Source of the DNA: Iphinoe sp. HA4291-MV1
GTDB lineage: Bacteria; Cyanobacteriota; Cyanobacteriia; Cyanobacteriales; Nostocaceae
Length of the DNA: 64,000 bases
NCBI GenBank assembly: GCA_019359415.1
Contig: JAHHHH010000036.1
Span: forward strand, 1 to 64,000
Direction of reading: 5' to 3'
In this document: piece after piece, positions 45,401 to 52,961 of the stretch
How positions within the stretch are numbered: position 1 is the stretch's first letter
Layout: each line of letters opens with the position of its first letter
Made by a program: the position numbers and the translations under genes
The notes under the pieces: model-generated
Seen by the model: only the letters and a program-made list of their open reading frames with translations
Told to the model about the DNA's origin: nothing
Databases searched by the model: none

Positions 45401-46762
45401 TTCCAGCGTTGTCAAATCTGTAATATCTATATCATTATCTGTTGTCGTCGCAGGTGAGGTTGTCGTTTCCTCAAATAACTCATCTGTAGTCTCAGTGGAG
45501 GCGGACGTAGATAAGCTATCTGTGACCTCATTGACAGCTGATGGAGTTGCTGTTGGCTCATCCAATAACTCATCTGTAACATTGGTGACCTTATCCGTTG
45601 CTACATCTGTCACTTCAACACCAAACAAACTCGCGTAAAGTTGGTCTACTTCATCACGAATTAACGGCGAACTAGACTGGTGTATGCTACTAGTATGAGG
45701 AGTCTCTCCGGAGCCTTGTGTGTCTTGCCCATGTTGAGAAAGCACCGCATCCAAATCTGATGCATTAGCATTCTCCTCTTGTGCTTCTAAGCTAATTGGT
45801 TGGTTATCTTGCGTGAGTTCAGGTAACTCTGAAGCTAGCTGCCTAGATTCTAATAACTGTGGTACTTCATCTTTTACATCCTGAATCGGTTCGTTGATGG
45901 AAGTTTGTTGCTGCAACAGAGAAGTCAAATTGCTGATTAAACTTGCCAACAACTGCTCCCCTTGCACTCCTTTGCTGTGCATTCTCGCCAGTGCTTGGGA
46001 CAAAGACTCGTGATAAGTGTGAACATTGCGCTGTAATGCCTCAAAAACAACATTCACAGTTCCATCAAGGGCGAGTAATTTTTGATCCAACTCCTGAGCA
46101 AGCCTTGATAATCGCTCCACTTGATCTGGTGATTCCAGTGCAGGTGAAGTCGAAAAGGTTGCAGATTCTGTATGATCCGCATGACTTGTCAACAAAGGAG
46201 CATTATCAATTGTGAAATTTTGCATTTGAGAACTTGCGGCAGTCTCTTGTTGTGTTAAGTTAGACACAATACGACTTCTTAGCACCTGCAAAAATTCTGA
46301 AATCATCTGCTCCTGATTCGCTAATTGCTGTGCTAGGGAGTAGTTATGTAGCCGCTTTTGTTCTAATTGCCTGATTTCCTCCACAAGATTTGCTCGCTCT
46401 TGCAACAGTGCTTTTATTTCTTCTTGCAACGGTGCTAGCACTGTTGCAAATGGATTGCTTTGTTGTCCCGCTATAACCTGAATATTTTCATCCTGATGGG
46501 GTGTATTCTGTTGTGGTAGAGACTGGTGATGACCCTGCTCAACAAATTTTGCCAGTAGAGGAGATTGTTGCGGCTGTAGCTCTTGCGGGGTTTGAGCTTG
46601 AGCATGACTTTCTGATAAATTGACTAAGAAGTCGCGAATTCGTTCTAAAACTTGTCTTGTTTCTGATGGCTGATTGGAGAGAAACCTAGACAAGCGCTTG
46701 TTGGTGAGTAAGCGGTCAATATCTGCGATCAGTTGTTGAGTTTCTGTTGCGCGGGAAGTCAC
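42458..46762 (-). CDS. 1434-residue Hsp70-like protein with coiled-coil and acidic repeat region
   Basis: The N-terminal 300 residues are coiled-coil rich (EEIKALLQERANLVEEIRQL). Residues about 390-780 are a low-complexity Thr/Glu/Asp-rich region with imperfect repeats of DELFDEPTATP / DELFEETTTSPATT / DDFFEQATTPPALTT type. From about 788 to the end is an actin/Hsp70-type ATPase core: phosphate-1 YLAIDLGTTGISAALL, phosphate-2 LVLNIGASATEMALVDL and the adenosine motif ILTGGVASLGAVS. A DnaK-type substrate-binding domain is missing. This layout suggests a scaffold whose ATPase part controls assembly. The gene is not in an operon. No known function is assigned. Confidence 0.7.
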   Translation of the reverse strand: MTSRATETQQLIADIDRLLTNKRLSRFLSNQPSETRQVLERIRDFLVNLSESHAQAQTPQELQPQQSPLLAKFVEQGHHQSLPQQNTPHQDENIQVIAGQQSNPFATVLAPLQEEIKALLQERANLVEEIRQLEQKRLHNYSLAQQLANQEQMISEFLQVLRSRIVSNLTQQETAASSQMQNFTIDNAPLLTSHADHTESATFSTSPALESPDQVERLSRLAQELDQKLLALDGTVNVVFEALQRNVHTYHESLSQALARMHSKGVQGEQLLASLISNLTSLLQQQTSINEPIQDVKDEVPQLLESRQLASELPELTQDNQPISLEAQEENANASDLDAVLSQHGQDTQGSGETPHTSSIHQSSSPLIRDEVDQLYASLFGVEVTDVATDKVTNVTDELLDEPTATPSAVNEVTDSLSTSASTETTDELFEETTTSPATTTDNDIDITDLTTLEVANFTDDFFEQATTPPALTTDNDDVATVEVTNVIDELFDEPTATHQPQSEFPYEITFEAPQVVTEQATDVTTPSPVSNLSETSPDAVTNQEQVNSVVKIPDPWLEQSKADLVEPSSHDAKNTQNIPLETTEQLFIPQENTFAELPPALDSTSLLSPASEDTVTALTDLLTDISHEQLLEISSSAAATSTAPATSEAVVTPAETTVAETSAVEIQNRDLDESSDNYIPASPEENQSTQMVDSSWEEALLQQLEEDLASFDWEINALLEPLTQRENQEQPESLSPLPQPVDTEKDPSATGAQVAELEKNVATEELNSSSVSISDSTNNIDISQDARKPIWYLAIDLGTTGISAALLNRSTTEVYPLYWLAQTQSEATSSKRSFRLPAEVYLPTASVSAGETESKEAHEQTAPAAVAEEKVPENMAMGSTPPQSTASGHNLFSAQLKPCLQVALPYKSQRQNWEPVLQLNEFSTIPLVWVVRSLSKLLLTLMADRSSTTLGLTAAAVGLEQETFSSIMNDLTGVICTCPSNWSEQYRLNIREAILISKLVQHPQQVFFVEEGIACVLSELDGAEGEIVKIRGRQGTRPARTSDHPLVGNTLVLNIGASATEMALVDLPENLEDLTHSDFMLHGFAYAGKGLEQDIICQLLLPSKWRQSRTSGQENSETTTSNSSHWQPAIPGLDQMRFSSLGLEELNLPQAGEPDVVERIRLQQRLESSLLGKAIIDAAIALKLILQNQESFTLELADQRWFLQRRDLESQVFVPFVRRLNRELNRLLVAKGIPTEAINQTILTGGVASLGAVSRWLQQKLPNAKIIQDLYFSENGSPTCSRVTYGLAVLPLHPQILEVPRQQYTDYFLFTELLRILPSRAISFGEVIQLFENRGINTRSCQQRLLAFLEGELPSGLVPTSLDAIWLTQSSCENSDYKAITAAPLFEKQGSLTYRPNAERLQAVARYLDAIKASIQQSLEEAYTVHFALGVVE

Positions 46763-47285
46763 GTTAATTTACCTTAATCTAGAACTTTAAGTCAGGTGGT
46801 TATAGAAATTGTTTTTAACTGTTGCAATTTATGTTAGGCATCAGGGAGGTGTTCAACAATATTATTGTCAATCAACTTTGCTCTAAACCCGTAACGGCTT
46901 TCCGTAGGAGTAGACGGTCTTAGCCGCACCGAAAGAGTCAGTCGTCGCTTGCTGAAAACAGCTAAAAATTATAGATTAGCAAAAATCAATTACCATGAGT
47001 ATTATTTATTTAGTTTGCCTATAATTTTGAGTTTTAAGTATTGATGTTTACAGTACTGCTAGCCTTTAACCATAGAATGGCAAGCCGTACACCGTTTCTT
47101 GTAAAACTTTTGCTAAATTTTAAACTATGACGCAATACTTTTTATAAAAAAAACGCTTGGTTCGTTTTATTGTGTAACATAGTCTATTTTTTAGATTCTA
47201 GTGGCTGTACTTTGATAGCTTAAGCTTATAGAGGTACTGTTATTTTTTGTGCATATCACAGCTTTTATCAATTAAAGATGTTGTA
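46763..47285. promoter_or_regulatory. Divergent region between the Hsp70-like and Crp genes
   Basis: 523 bases without a gene. A GC-richer island at about 46880-46965 (AACCCGTAACGGCTTTCCG, then GTCGTCGCTTGC) stands out from AT-rich surroundings and could be a small RNA or repeat, but no stem was resolved. TGTGCATATCACA at 47246-47258, close to the Crp-family start, resembles two Crp half-sites with wrong spacing. Confidence 0.35.
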
Positions 47286-47984
47286 ATGGAAGACAGGTAT
47301 AGCTTGCAAGCACTTACCAATCCCCTAATGTACTTGGCACCCTTTTTTGGTGGGTTACCAGAAACCGTTGTCGAACAAGCTCTTACTCATCTAGTAACCC
47401 GTACTCATCCAGCTAATCAAGTAATTTTGTTGGAGAATGACTGGGGCGGCTCTGTATATTTTATTATAAGTGGCTGGGTAAAAATACGTACTTATAATTT
47501 GGAAGGCAAAGAAGTAACGCTGAATATTTTGGGCAAGGGAGAACTGTTTGGTGAAATGGCGGCTCTTGATGAAGTGCCTCGTTCCACTGATGTCATTACG
47601 CTGACTTCTACGGCTATTGGCAGTATGCCAGCACAAGATTTTGTCAAGTTACTTCACACAGAGCCAATGGCGGGAGTCCGACTGGCGCAACTGATGGCAC
47701 GTCGGTTACGGCAAGTCAATCGGCGATTGCGGTTAAGGGAATCTGACAGTCAATCACGGGTAGCAGACACGTTATTGTTTTTAGCAGAGGGACAAGGAAA
47801 GAAAGGGGAAGGGGGAACCAAAATTCCCAATTTACCTCACCGGGAATTGAGTAGTTTAAGTGGACTGGCACGGGAAACAGTCACACGAGTATTGACAAGG
47901 CTCGAAAAAAAAGGATTGATTAAACGGGATCAAGAAGTGATTTGCATTCCTGATTTATCAGCCTTAGAAAGAATGATAGTTTAA
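47286..47984 (+). CDS. Crp/Fnr-family transcription regulator
   Basis: About 232 residues from the ATG at 47286 (MEDRYSLQALTN), preferred over a GTG at 47247. The cyclic-nucleotide-binding beta-roll carries GELFGEMAALDEVPRSTDV (about 93-111), which keeps the Glu and Arg-Ser of the cAMP-binding phosphate cassette. A dimerisation helix and a Crp-type HTH follow: LPHRELSSLSGLARETVTRVLTRLEKKG. It is not NtcA, whose start and effector region are different, nor is the cassette degenerate as in many Fnr proteins. So it probably binds cAMP or a similar ligand. Its targets are unknown. The next gene starts 31 bases after the stop. Confidence 0.85.
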   Translation: MEDRYSLQALTNPLMYLAPFFGGLPETVVEQALTHLVTRTHPANQVILLENDWGGSVYFIISGWVKIRTYNLEGKEVTLNILGKGELFGEMAALDEVPRSTDVITLTSTAIGSMPAQDFVKLLHTEPMAGVRLAQLMARRLRQVNRRLRLRESDSQSRVADTLLFLAEGQGKKGEGGTKIPNLPHRELSSLSGLARETVTRVLTRLEKKGLIKRDQEVICIPDLSALERMIV

Positions 47985-48015
47985 CAGAGTCAGGCGGGAA
48001 TTCCCTTTGAAATTA

Positions 48016-48678
48016 ATGGTCAGGCAAACAAAAGACTCTAACAAAACTTCAATGAAGGTGGAAGTGCCGTTAAGAATAGTCGAAACGGCGTTTTTAGCTA
48101 GCACCGCTAGCTTGATTTGGTTTATTAATTATTACTTTCCTTTAGGACCTCTGTTACGGATATTTTTCCCCGTACCAATTGCCCTAGTATACCTTCGTTG
48201 GGGCAAACGAGCGGCATGGATGGCAGCAATCACCTCTGGGTTACTGCTTGCGGTGCTGATGGGACCAATCCGCAGTCTACAGTTTGTCATGCCCTTTGCC
48301 TTTATGGGCGTACTTTTAGGAGCAACATGGAATCGTCGTGTTCCTTGGATTGTTTCCATCACCTTGGGTACGCTGTTGGGTACCATAGGATTCTTTTTTC
48401 GTATATGGTTGATGTCCGTGCTGACAAATGAAGACCTTTGGATTTATGTCATTAACCAGGTGACAGATTTTGTAGAATGGCTATTCCTCAGACTGGGAAT
48501 TTTGGTGAGTCCCAGTGTGTTTTGGATTCAAGTAGGAGCGATCGCCTTAATTGTCGTCAACAACTTTATATACCTATTCACGGTACATATAGCAGCATGG
48601 CTACTGTTAGATCGCCTGGGTAACCCAATTCCTCGCCCTCCACGCTGGGTGCAAGTCATCATGGATTATGAAGGATAG
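48016..48678 (+). CDS. DUF2232-family membrane protein
   Basis: About 220 residues with roughly six membrane helices. The block LLRIFFPVPIALVYLRWGKRAAWMAAI is typical of DUF2232 proteins, which resemble the substrate-binding (S) components of ECF-type vitamin transporters. The ATG at 48016 is chosen over a TTG at 48007; a third Met at 48052 is also possible. It is followed by the CobT-type gene. In cyanobacteria these two are often neighbours as I recall, so a link to cobamide or benzimidazole uptake is plausible, but the substrate is not known. Confidence 0.7.
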   Translation: MVRQTKDSNKTSMKVEVPLRIVETAFLASTASLIWFINYYFPLGPLLRIFFPVPIALVYLRWGKRAAWMAAITSGLLLAVLMGPIRSLQFVMPFAFMGVLLGATWNRRVPWIVSITLGTLLGTIGFFFRIWLMSVLTNEDLWIYVINQVTDFVEWLFLRLGILVSPSVFWIQVGAIALIVVNNFIYLFTVHIAAWLLLDRLGNPIPRPPRWVQVIMDYEG

Positions 48679-48825
48679 CCAACCCCCTACAGAGGAATTT
48701 AAAATTCAAAATGACTTTTTTTATAGCGAAGCGTGTCACGAAAGTGCCATACTTTGAACTTTGACTTTTGAATTTGAGCACAGCGAGGGTCATTTGTCAT
48801 TATTTGAATAATTCTTAACTAATAA

Positions 48826-48889
48826 CTAATGACTAATGACTAATGACTAATGACTAATGACTAATGACTAATGACTAATGACTAATGAC
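48826..48889. repeat. Heptanucleotide tandem array (TAATGAC)~9 at the cobT start
   Basis: About nine head-to-tail TAATGAC units. The cobT ATG (48878) lies inside a unit, so codons 1-4 (MTND) are repeat-encoded. Because a unit is 7 bases, each earlier ATG in the array runs into a TAA two or three codons later. Confidence 0.9.
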
Positions 48890-50185
48890 TTTATTCGCAT
48901 TTATACTCAGATTGAAGAGGCTCAGGAATGGACTACTAAGTATCGCGGTTATTTACCCGTATTTGTCTGTGTTTTAGGATTTACTGAAACTGGTTTGATT
49001 CCTGGAATTTCTGCAGCAGGTCGTACTTGTGAGGATAGAAAATATACTGCTTGTGCAGATGCAGAGTTTTTATACTATGGTTCAGAACATAAGCCTAAGC
49101 ATCCTTTACCACCACTAGCGGCTGGGGCGTCTCCTGTCTTCATTTCCCGCGCTGTGGTTGAGGCGCTCAATATTCCAGTTTATCTATTTAATGCTGGTTT
49201 ACCTCAGCCCCCTGCTGTCCCAGCCATTAATTTAGATGGCTATCCAGCTAGGTGTTTGAGTCAAGGCGCTGCTATGGAACTAGAAATAGTACACCACTTG
49301 TTCAAGCAGGGGCTGGTTTGGGGAGAACGACTGGGTACAGAAATCCAAAACGGTTATTTCATTTTGAGCGAATGCGTTGTAGGAGGAACGACAACCGCCC
49401 TAGCAATTTTAACTGGCTTAGGCATACCAGCAGCAGGAAAAATTAACAGCAGTCACCCAGTTTGCAATCACGCGCAAAAGTGGGCGCTGGTGCAGGCTGG
49501 GCTGGAGAAGATGAGGAGTGGAAGACAAATCAATTCAAAATCACCGTTCGCGCAAGCGTGCCCTACGGGCAAGATTGGAGTCTCCTCCGGAGACGCTTCA
49601 CGAACGGAGGAAACCTCCGCTCCAACTTCTCTCAAAATTCAAAATTCAAAATTAGGAGTCTCTCCCTCATCTCTCTCATCTCCCTCATCCTCCTCATCTT
49701 CCCTGATTGATCCCCTTGAGTTAGTTGCAGCGGTAGGCGATCCCATGCAAGTCGTAGTTGCTGGAATGGCGATCGCTCTTAGTTGCAGTTGTGGTGTTTT
49801 GCTTGCCGGTGGGACGCAAATGCTGGCAGTATATGCTCTGATGAGTGCCATTGCTCAAGCTTACGCCTTATCCTGGCGACCAGAAGAAGTCGTTGTAGGA
49901 ACAACCCGTTGGGTCGCAGAAGATCCAACAGGGGGCACAATCGAGCTAGCGCAGCTCATTGGTAAGAGTAGCATCGCTTGTGACGGAGTGACTCCGCCGC
50001 TACTAGCTACTGAATTGAGTTTTGCGGATTCGCGTTATCCCCAACTCAGAGCCTACGAGCAGGGTTTTGTCAAAGAAGGCGTGGGCGCTGGAGGCGCTTG
50101 TATAGCTGCTCATCTCAGCCGAGGTTGGCAGCAACATCAACTTTTGCAAGCAATTGAAGCCCAGTTAGAGAAATATCAACGGTAA
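48878..50185 (+). CDS. cobT: Nicotinate-nucleotide-dependent phosphoribosyltransferase CobT (TIGR00303 type) with insert
   Basis: A 435-residue protein of the cyanobacterial/archaeal CobT type, which activates the lower-ligand base of cobamides. Family blocks are GLIPGISAAGRT, FLYYGSEH, FILSECVVGGTTTALAIL, VAAVGDPMQVVVAGMAIA, GGTQMLAVYAL and EGVGAGGACIAAHL. Residues about 212-276 (MRSGRQIN...SSSSSSLI) have no counterpart in the family and come from repeat-like DNA (49511-49705), making the protein about 65 residues longer than usual. The ATG lies in a heptamer array. The insert is in frame, so the gene still reads through, but activity is uncertain. Confidence 0.82.
   Translation: MTNDFIRIYTQIEEAQEWTTKYRGYLPVFVCVLGFTETGLIPGISAAGRTCEDRKYTACADAEFLYYGSEHKPKHPLPPLAAGASPVFISRAVVEALNIPVYLFNAGLPQPPAVPAINLDGYPARCLSQGAAMELEIVHHLFKQGLVWGERLGTEIQNGYFILSECVVGGTTTALAILTGLGIPAAGKINSSHPVCNHAQKWALVQAGLEKMRSGRQINSKSPFAQACPTGKIGVSSGDASRTEETSAPTSLKIQNSKLGVSPSSLSSPSSSSSSLIDPLELVAAVGDPMQVVVAGMAIALSCSCGVLLAGGTQMLAVYALMSAIAQAYALSWRPEEVVVGTTRWVAEDPTGGTIELAQLIGKSSIACDGVTPPLLATELSFADSRYPQLRAYEQGFVKEGVGAGGACIAAHLSRGWQQHQLLQAIEAQLEKYQR
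49511..49705. repeat. Composite repeat insert inside cobT
   Basis: The block contains GTTCGCGCAAGCGTGCCCTA/CGGGCA and CTCCTCCGGAGACGC modules (about 49545-49595), then TCAAAATTCAAAATTCAAAA and TCTCTCATCTCCCTCATCCT-type runs (about 49630-49700). These are features of Nostocales intergenic repeats, not of coding DNA. Flanking residues (ALVQAGLEK and DPLELVAAV) are normal for CobT. Confidence 0.8.
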
Positions 50186-50236
50186 AGAAACCCCGAAGCT
50201 GAGTTTCTACCGGAGGAGTTCTAAATTCTTTGTTGA

Positions 50237-50617
50237 TTAAGAGTGAATTCTTTTAAGCAGTAATTGCTCTTCCAAAGCAGCAATGCGATTGTATGCTGCT
50301 GTTAATTGCGCTGTTAGACGTTGGATTTGAATTTCTGGTGTTAAATTTTTCTCTGGGTCTTGAAGATTAGTGTCTGGATAAATGCCATCCGCTATGACGT
50401 CCTTATGTTCAAGCTCTGAATTGAAACTGATTTGCCCTTTTAACTGATAGCGCCTTGTGTCGCGATTCTCCAGTAAGTTATCGTTAGCCTCTTGTGCTTT
50501 GATGAAGCAGCCCTCTGATAAAGCTTGAGAAACTTTACTGTCAAGCTGCTCAACCATTTGATTGAGGGCATCTAGTTTATGACCCAAAGTTAGGATCTGC
50601 TTTTGTAATGGCTCCAT
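50237..50617 (-). CDS. Coiled-coil hypothetical protein
   Basis: 126 residues: an N-terminal heptad helix (LGHKLDALNQMVEQLDSKV), a middle non-helical block (RRYQLKGQISFNSELEHK) and a C-terminal coiled coil (IQIQRLTAQLTAAYNRIAAL). There is no catalytic motif, signal peptide or membrane segment. It is convergent with cobT. Codon use looks ordinary, so it is probably a real cyanobacterial gene of unknown function. Confidence 0.55.
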   Translation of the reverse strand: MEPLQKQILTLGHKLDALNQMVEQLDSKVSQALSEGCFIKAQEANDNLLENRDTRRYQLKGQISFNSELEHKDVIADGIYPDTNLQDPEKNLTPEIQIQRLTAQLTAAYNRIAALEEQLLLKRIHS

Positions 50618-51047
50618 TTAATACCCTCATCTGCTTATTTTTCTCTATGGTATTCAATCTCTTGACAATGTTAACCATACTTATGATTTTTTTAACTTTT
50701 AATATATTCTGTTGAAATGCAATACTTGAATCAGAAATGAGAAATATATTTACATATCACGTATAAGTATGACTAAAGGCTCGTATTGAGAAAAGTTAAC
50801 TTTATGGACTTATTTTGAGAAAACTTGCATCTCGCGTTTTAATAGTGCTGAGTATATGGGAACACAAAATCCTCTGCCTTCGCAAGTTCTAAGTAAATCT
50901 TTCCTGACTAAAAAAACTTGGACAATTAGCTATATTGACTAGATTGGCTAAAAATAAATATTTTTTTCAAATTCAAATTATAAATTAAGCCAACAAGAAA
51001 CCAAAATCTCACCACAACTACAGATGCCTTGAGAACATTTTGCTTTA
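50618..51047. other. AT-rich intergenic region, nothing recognised
   Basis: About 430 AT-rich bases upstream of the coiled-coil gene. No repeat, gene or clear promoter element was recognised. Confidence 0.3.
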
Positions 51048-51140
51048 TACAGCAGCAATTCCTGAGTCAGGAGTAAAAAGGGCTTAGAGTCTGGCTTTTA
51101 GCTCTCAGTGTTGTACTTCATTTACTTGCAATGTGCTGTA
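51048..51140. repeat. Dispersed repeat with TACAGCAG/CTGCTGTA-type ends, copy A
   Basis: It starts TACAGCAG and ends TGCTGTA, with internal AGTCAGGAGT, TCTGGCTTT and GTACTTCA. The same order of modules occurs at 60938-61042. The element is about 93 bases here and is non-coding. Confidence 0.65.
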
Positions 51141-51157
51141 AGAAAGTAGGCTGAAAA

Positions 51158-51256
51158 CCCCTAGCCTTTAAGCTAGGGGACGCCACATGCCTACGGAGGG
51201 AGACCCTCCTCATGCAGCTGTGGCTCATGAAAGCCACGACGCAGGTTTTAACCTGC
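51158..51256. repeat. Array of four hairpins next to the RHH gene
   Basis: The four stems are CCCCTAGC/GCTAGGGG (51158-51179), GGAGGG/CCCTCC (51195-51209), GTGGCT/AGCCAC (51220-51237) and GCAGGTT/AACCTGC (51241-51256). The last overlaps the stop of the RHH gene. Such arrays are seen at the ends of IS200/IS605-type elements, but no tnpA or tnpB is present. Confidence 0.7.
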
Positions 51257-51397
51257 CGTGATGTTTGGCTTCGGGAGACTAGAAATAAACTTTCTGATGA
51301 GATCAGACATTGAAACACCTTGCTTGTGTGCCTCTTGCTTAAGCTGATCGAACTCATAATCAGAAACTCTGATTTTTAGCATCTTTTCCCTTGACAT
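51248..51397 (-). CDS. Ribbon-helix-helix (CopG-like) small protein
   Basis: About 49 residues from the Met at 51397: MSREKMLKIRVSDYEFDQLK, then SMSDLIRKFISS. The beta-strand (LKIRV) plus two helices is the RHH/CopG DNA-binding fold. The frame extends upstream to 51454, but that part is not typical of the family. It stands between a hairpin array and an unexplained structured stretch. In cyanobacteria similar small RHH genes sit in or next to IS605-type elements, so this may be the last gene of a decayed one. Confidence 0.65.
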   Translation of the reverse strand: MSREKMLKIRVSDYEFDQLKQEAHKQGVSMSDLIRKFISSLPKPNITAG

Positions 51398-51716
51398 ACA
51401 CCCACAATTGTACCTACAATATAAATATAACAAAAAAGCAATCCACCACGGCAACGTGAGTTAGACCGGATGTCATCGGTATAATGTCATCGGTATAAAA
51501 GATGGGGACGTACGAAAGCCTAGGGATTGGGGTGATGCACAGAGGATATGAAATGACCTCTTTAAAAACCTAGTCGTCACCTAGCACATGGCGCGTGAAC
51601 CTAGTTAAAAAAACAACTTAAATAAACAACGTAGCCATGGGAGTGTCAATATTGCTACACTTGGATTTGGTGAAACTGCTACTACTAATGCTTTTCCAAG
51701 CTAAAAGTCAAAATCA
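51398..51716. other. Unexplained stretch with 14-base tandem duplication
   Basis: ATGTCATCGGTATA is repeated head to tail at 51470-51483 and 51484-51497. The following 110 bases are GC-rich and evenly spaced with short complementary words (GGTGATGCAC, AGGATATGAAATGACCTC, CTAGTCGTCACC). No coding frame is seen. It could be a structured RNA or the left end of an element linked to the RHH gene. Confidence 0.4.
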
Positions 51717-52868
51717 ATGGAGCGACGGTCTTTTTTGCTAGGTACAGGTTCCCTAGCACTTTCACAACTGCTTGGTGGGTGTGCTGACAAGAAACAGGTG
51801 ACATTAAACGTGCAACTGTTGAAAGGTTCCATCCCCGCTCAGGTGGTTAATCGATTCAGTCAAGGTTTACAGCAAAAAGTGCAGTTAAAGTTTGCCCCTG
51901 TAGAACAGTTCCAGGATTTATTTCAAAAATTGCAAACTTGGCAGAAAAAAACGAATACCACCGACAAAAAAGGATTGCGTCGCCTTTTGCCATTTGCTCA
52001 ATCTCAAAGAGTCACCAAAGCTGACTTAGTGACGTTGGGAGATTATTGGATAGGTTCTGCAATTGAGAAGAAACTCATACAACCACTTGATGTGACCAAG
52101 ATAGAACGTTGGTCCGCTTTACCCAAGCGATGGCAAGAATTGGTGACGCGCAACAACCAAGGTCTAGTTGATCCTAAAGGAAACGTTTGGGCTGTTCCTT
52201 TCCGTTGGGGTAGTACGGTGATGATTTATCGTCGGGACAAGTTTCAAGAATTGGGTTGGACACCGAGAGATTGGAGTGATTTATGGCGAAATGAACTACA
52301 AGGGCGCATTTCTCTTTTAAATCAACCACGAGAAGTGATTGGTCTGGTTTTAAAGAAGCTGGGAAAATCTTACAATACAGAAAACTTAGATACAGTTCCA
52401 GATTTAGAAAAGGAACTGCGGTTATTAAACCAACAGGTAAAATTCTACGATTCTACTAAATACTTAGAACCTCTGATCATTGGGGATACTTGGTTGGCAG
52501 TTGGCTGGTCAAACGATGTTGCATCACTCATTGGGCGCTATCCACAACTTGCCACAGTGATTCCTCAGTCAGGAACTGCACTTTGGGCAGATGTATGGGT
52601 AACTCCTGTAGGTCAAGATAGGCAACCTTTATTGTATCAATGGATAGATTTTTGTTTAAGCCCTGACATTGCTAAAAAAATATCTTTACTGACCAAAACG
52701 AATTCACCAATTCCTACAAAAATTGCTGCGTCTGATTTTCAAGAATCATTACACAGCTTGTTACTCATTAATTCTGAAATTTTTGATAAAAGTGATTTTT
52801 TACTTCCTCTACCCCAACCAGTAGCGACTCAGTACGAATCTTTATTCGCCAAAATGAAGAGGTTATGA
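51717..52868 (+). CDS. Extracellular solute-binding lipoprotein
   Basis: 383 residues. The N-terminus combines a twin-Arg-like MERRSFLLGTGSLALSQL with a lipobox-like LLGGCADK, so it is probably a membrane-anchored periplasmic lipoprotein. The body has the PotD/iron-binding-type fold: LVTLGDYWIGSAIEK, VWAVPFRWGSTVMIYRRDKF, LGWTPRDWSDLW and DTWLAVGWSND. It is a type II periplasmic binding protein of the spermidine/putrescine class, though the ligand cannot be known from this. No ABC partners adjoin it. The start is supported by the signal structure. Confidence 0.75.
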   Translation: MERRSFLLGTGSLALSQLLGGCADKKQVTLNVQLLKGSIPAQVVNRFSQGLQQKVQLKFAPVEQFQDLFQKLQTWQKKTNTTDKKGLRRLLPFAQSQRVTKADLVTLGDYWIGSAIEKKLIQPLDVTKIERWSALPKRWQELVTRNNQGLVDPKGNVWAVPFRWGSTVMIYRRDKFQELGWTPRDWSDLWRNELQGRISLLNQPREVIGLVLKKLGKSYNTENLDTVPDLEKELRLLNQQVKFYDSTKYLEPLIIGDTWLAVGWSNDVASLIGRYPQLATVIPQSGTALWADVWVTPVGQDRQPLLYQWIDFCLSPDIAKKISLLTKTNSPIPTKIAASDFQESLHSLLLINSEIFDKSDFLLPLPQPVATQYESLFAKMKRL

Positions 52869-52961
52869 CACATTTTCGTGCTGTTGAGAGATGAATTCCT
52901 AGTTGGGAAAGTGCAAGCTGAAAGAGCAAATTAAGATTACAACAGCCTTTAAGCCTAATTC

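Noticed and set aside
47286-47984. Considered NtcA, the global nitrogen regulator
   Set aside because: The N-terminus, effector region and HTH sequence are not those of NtcA; the intact cAMP-type cassette fits another Crp-family member.
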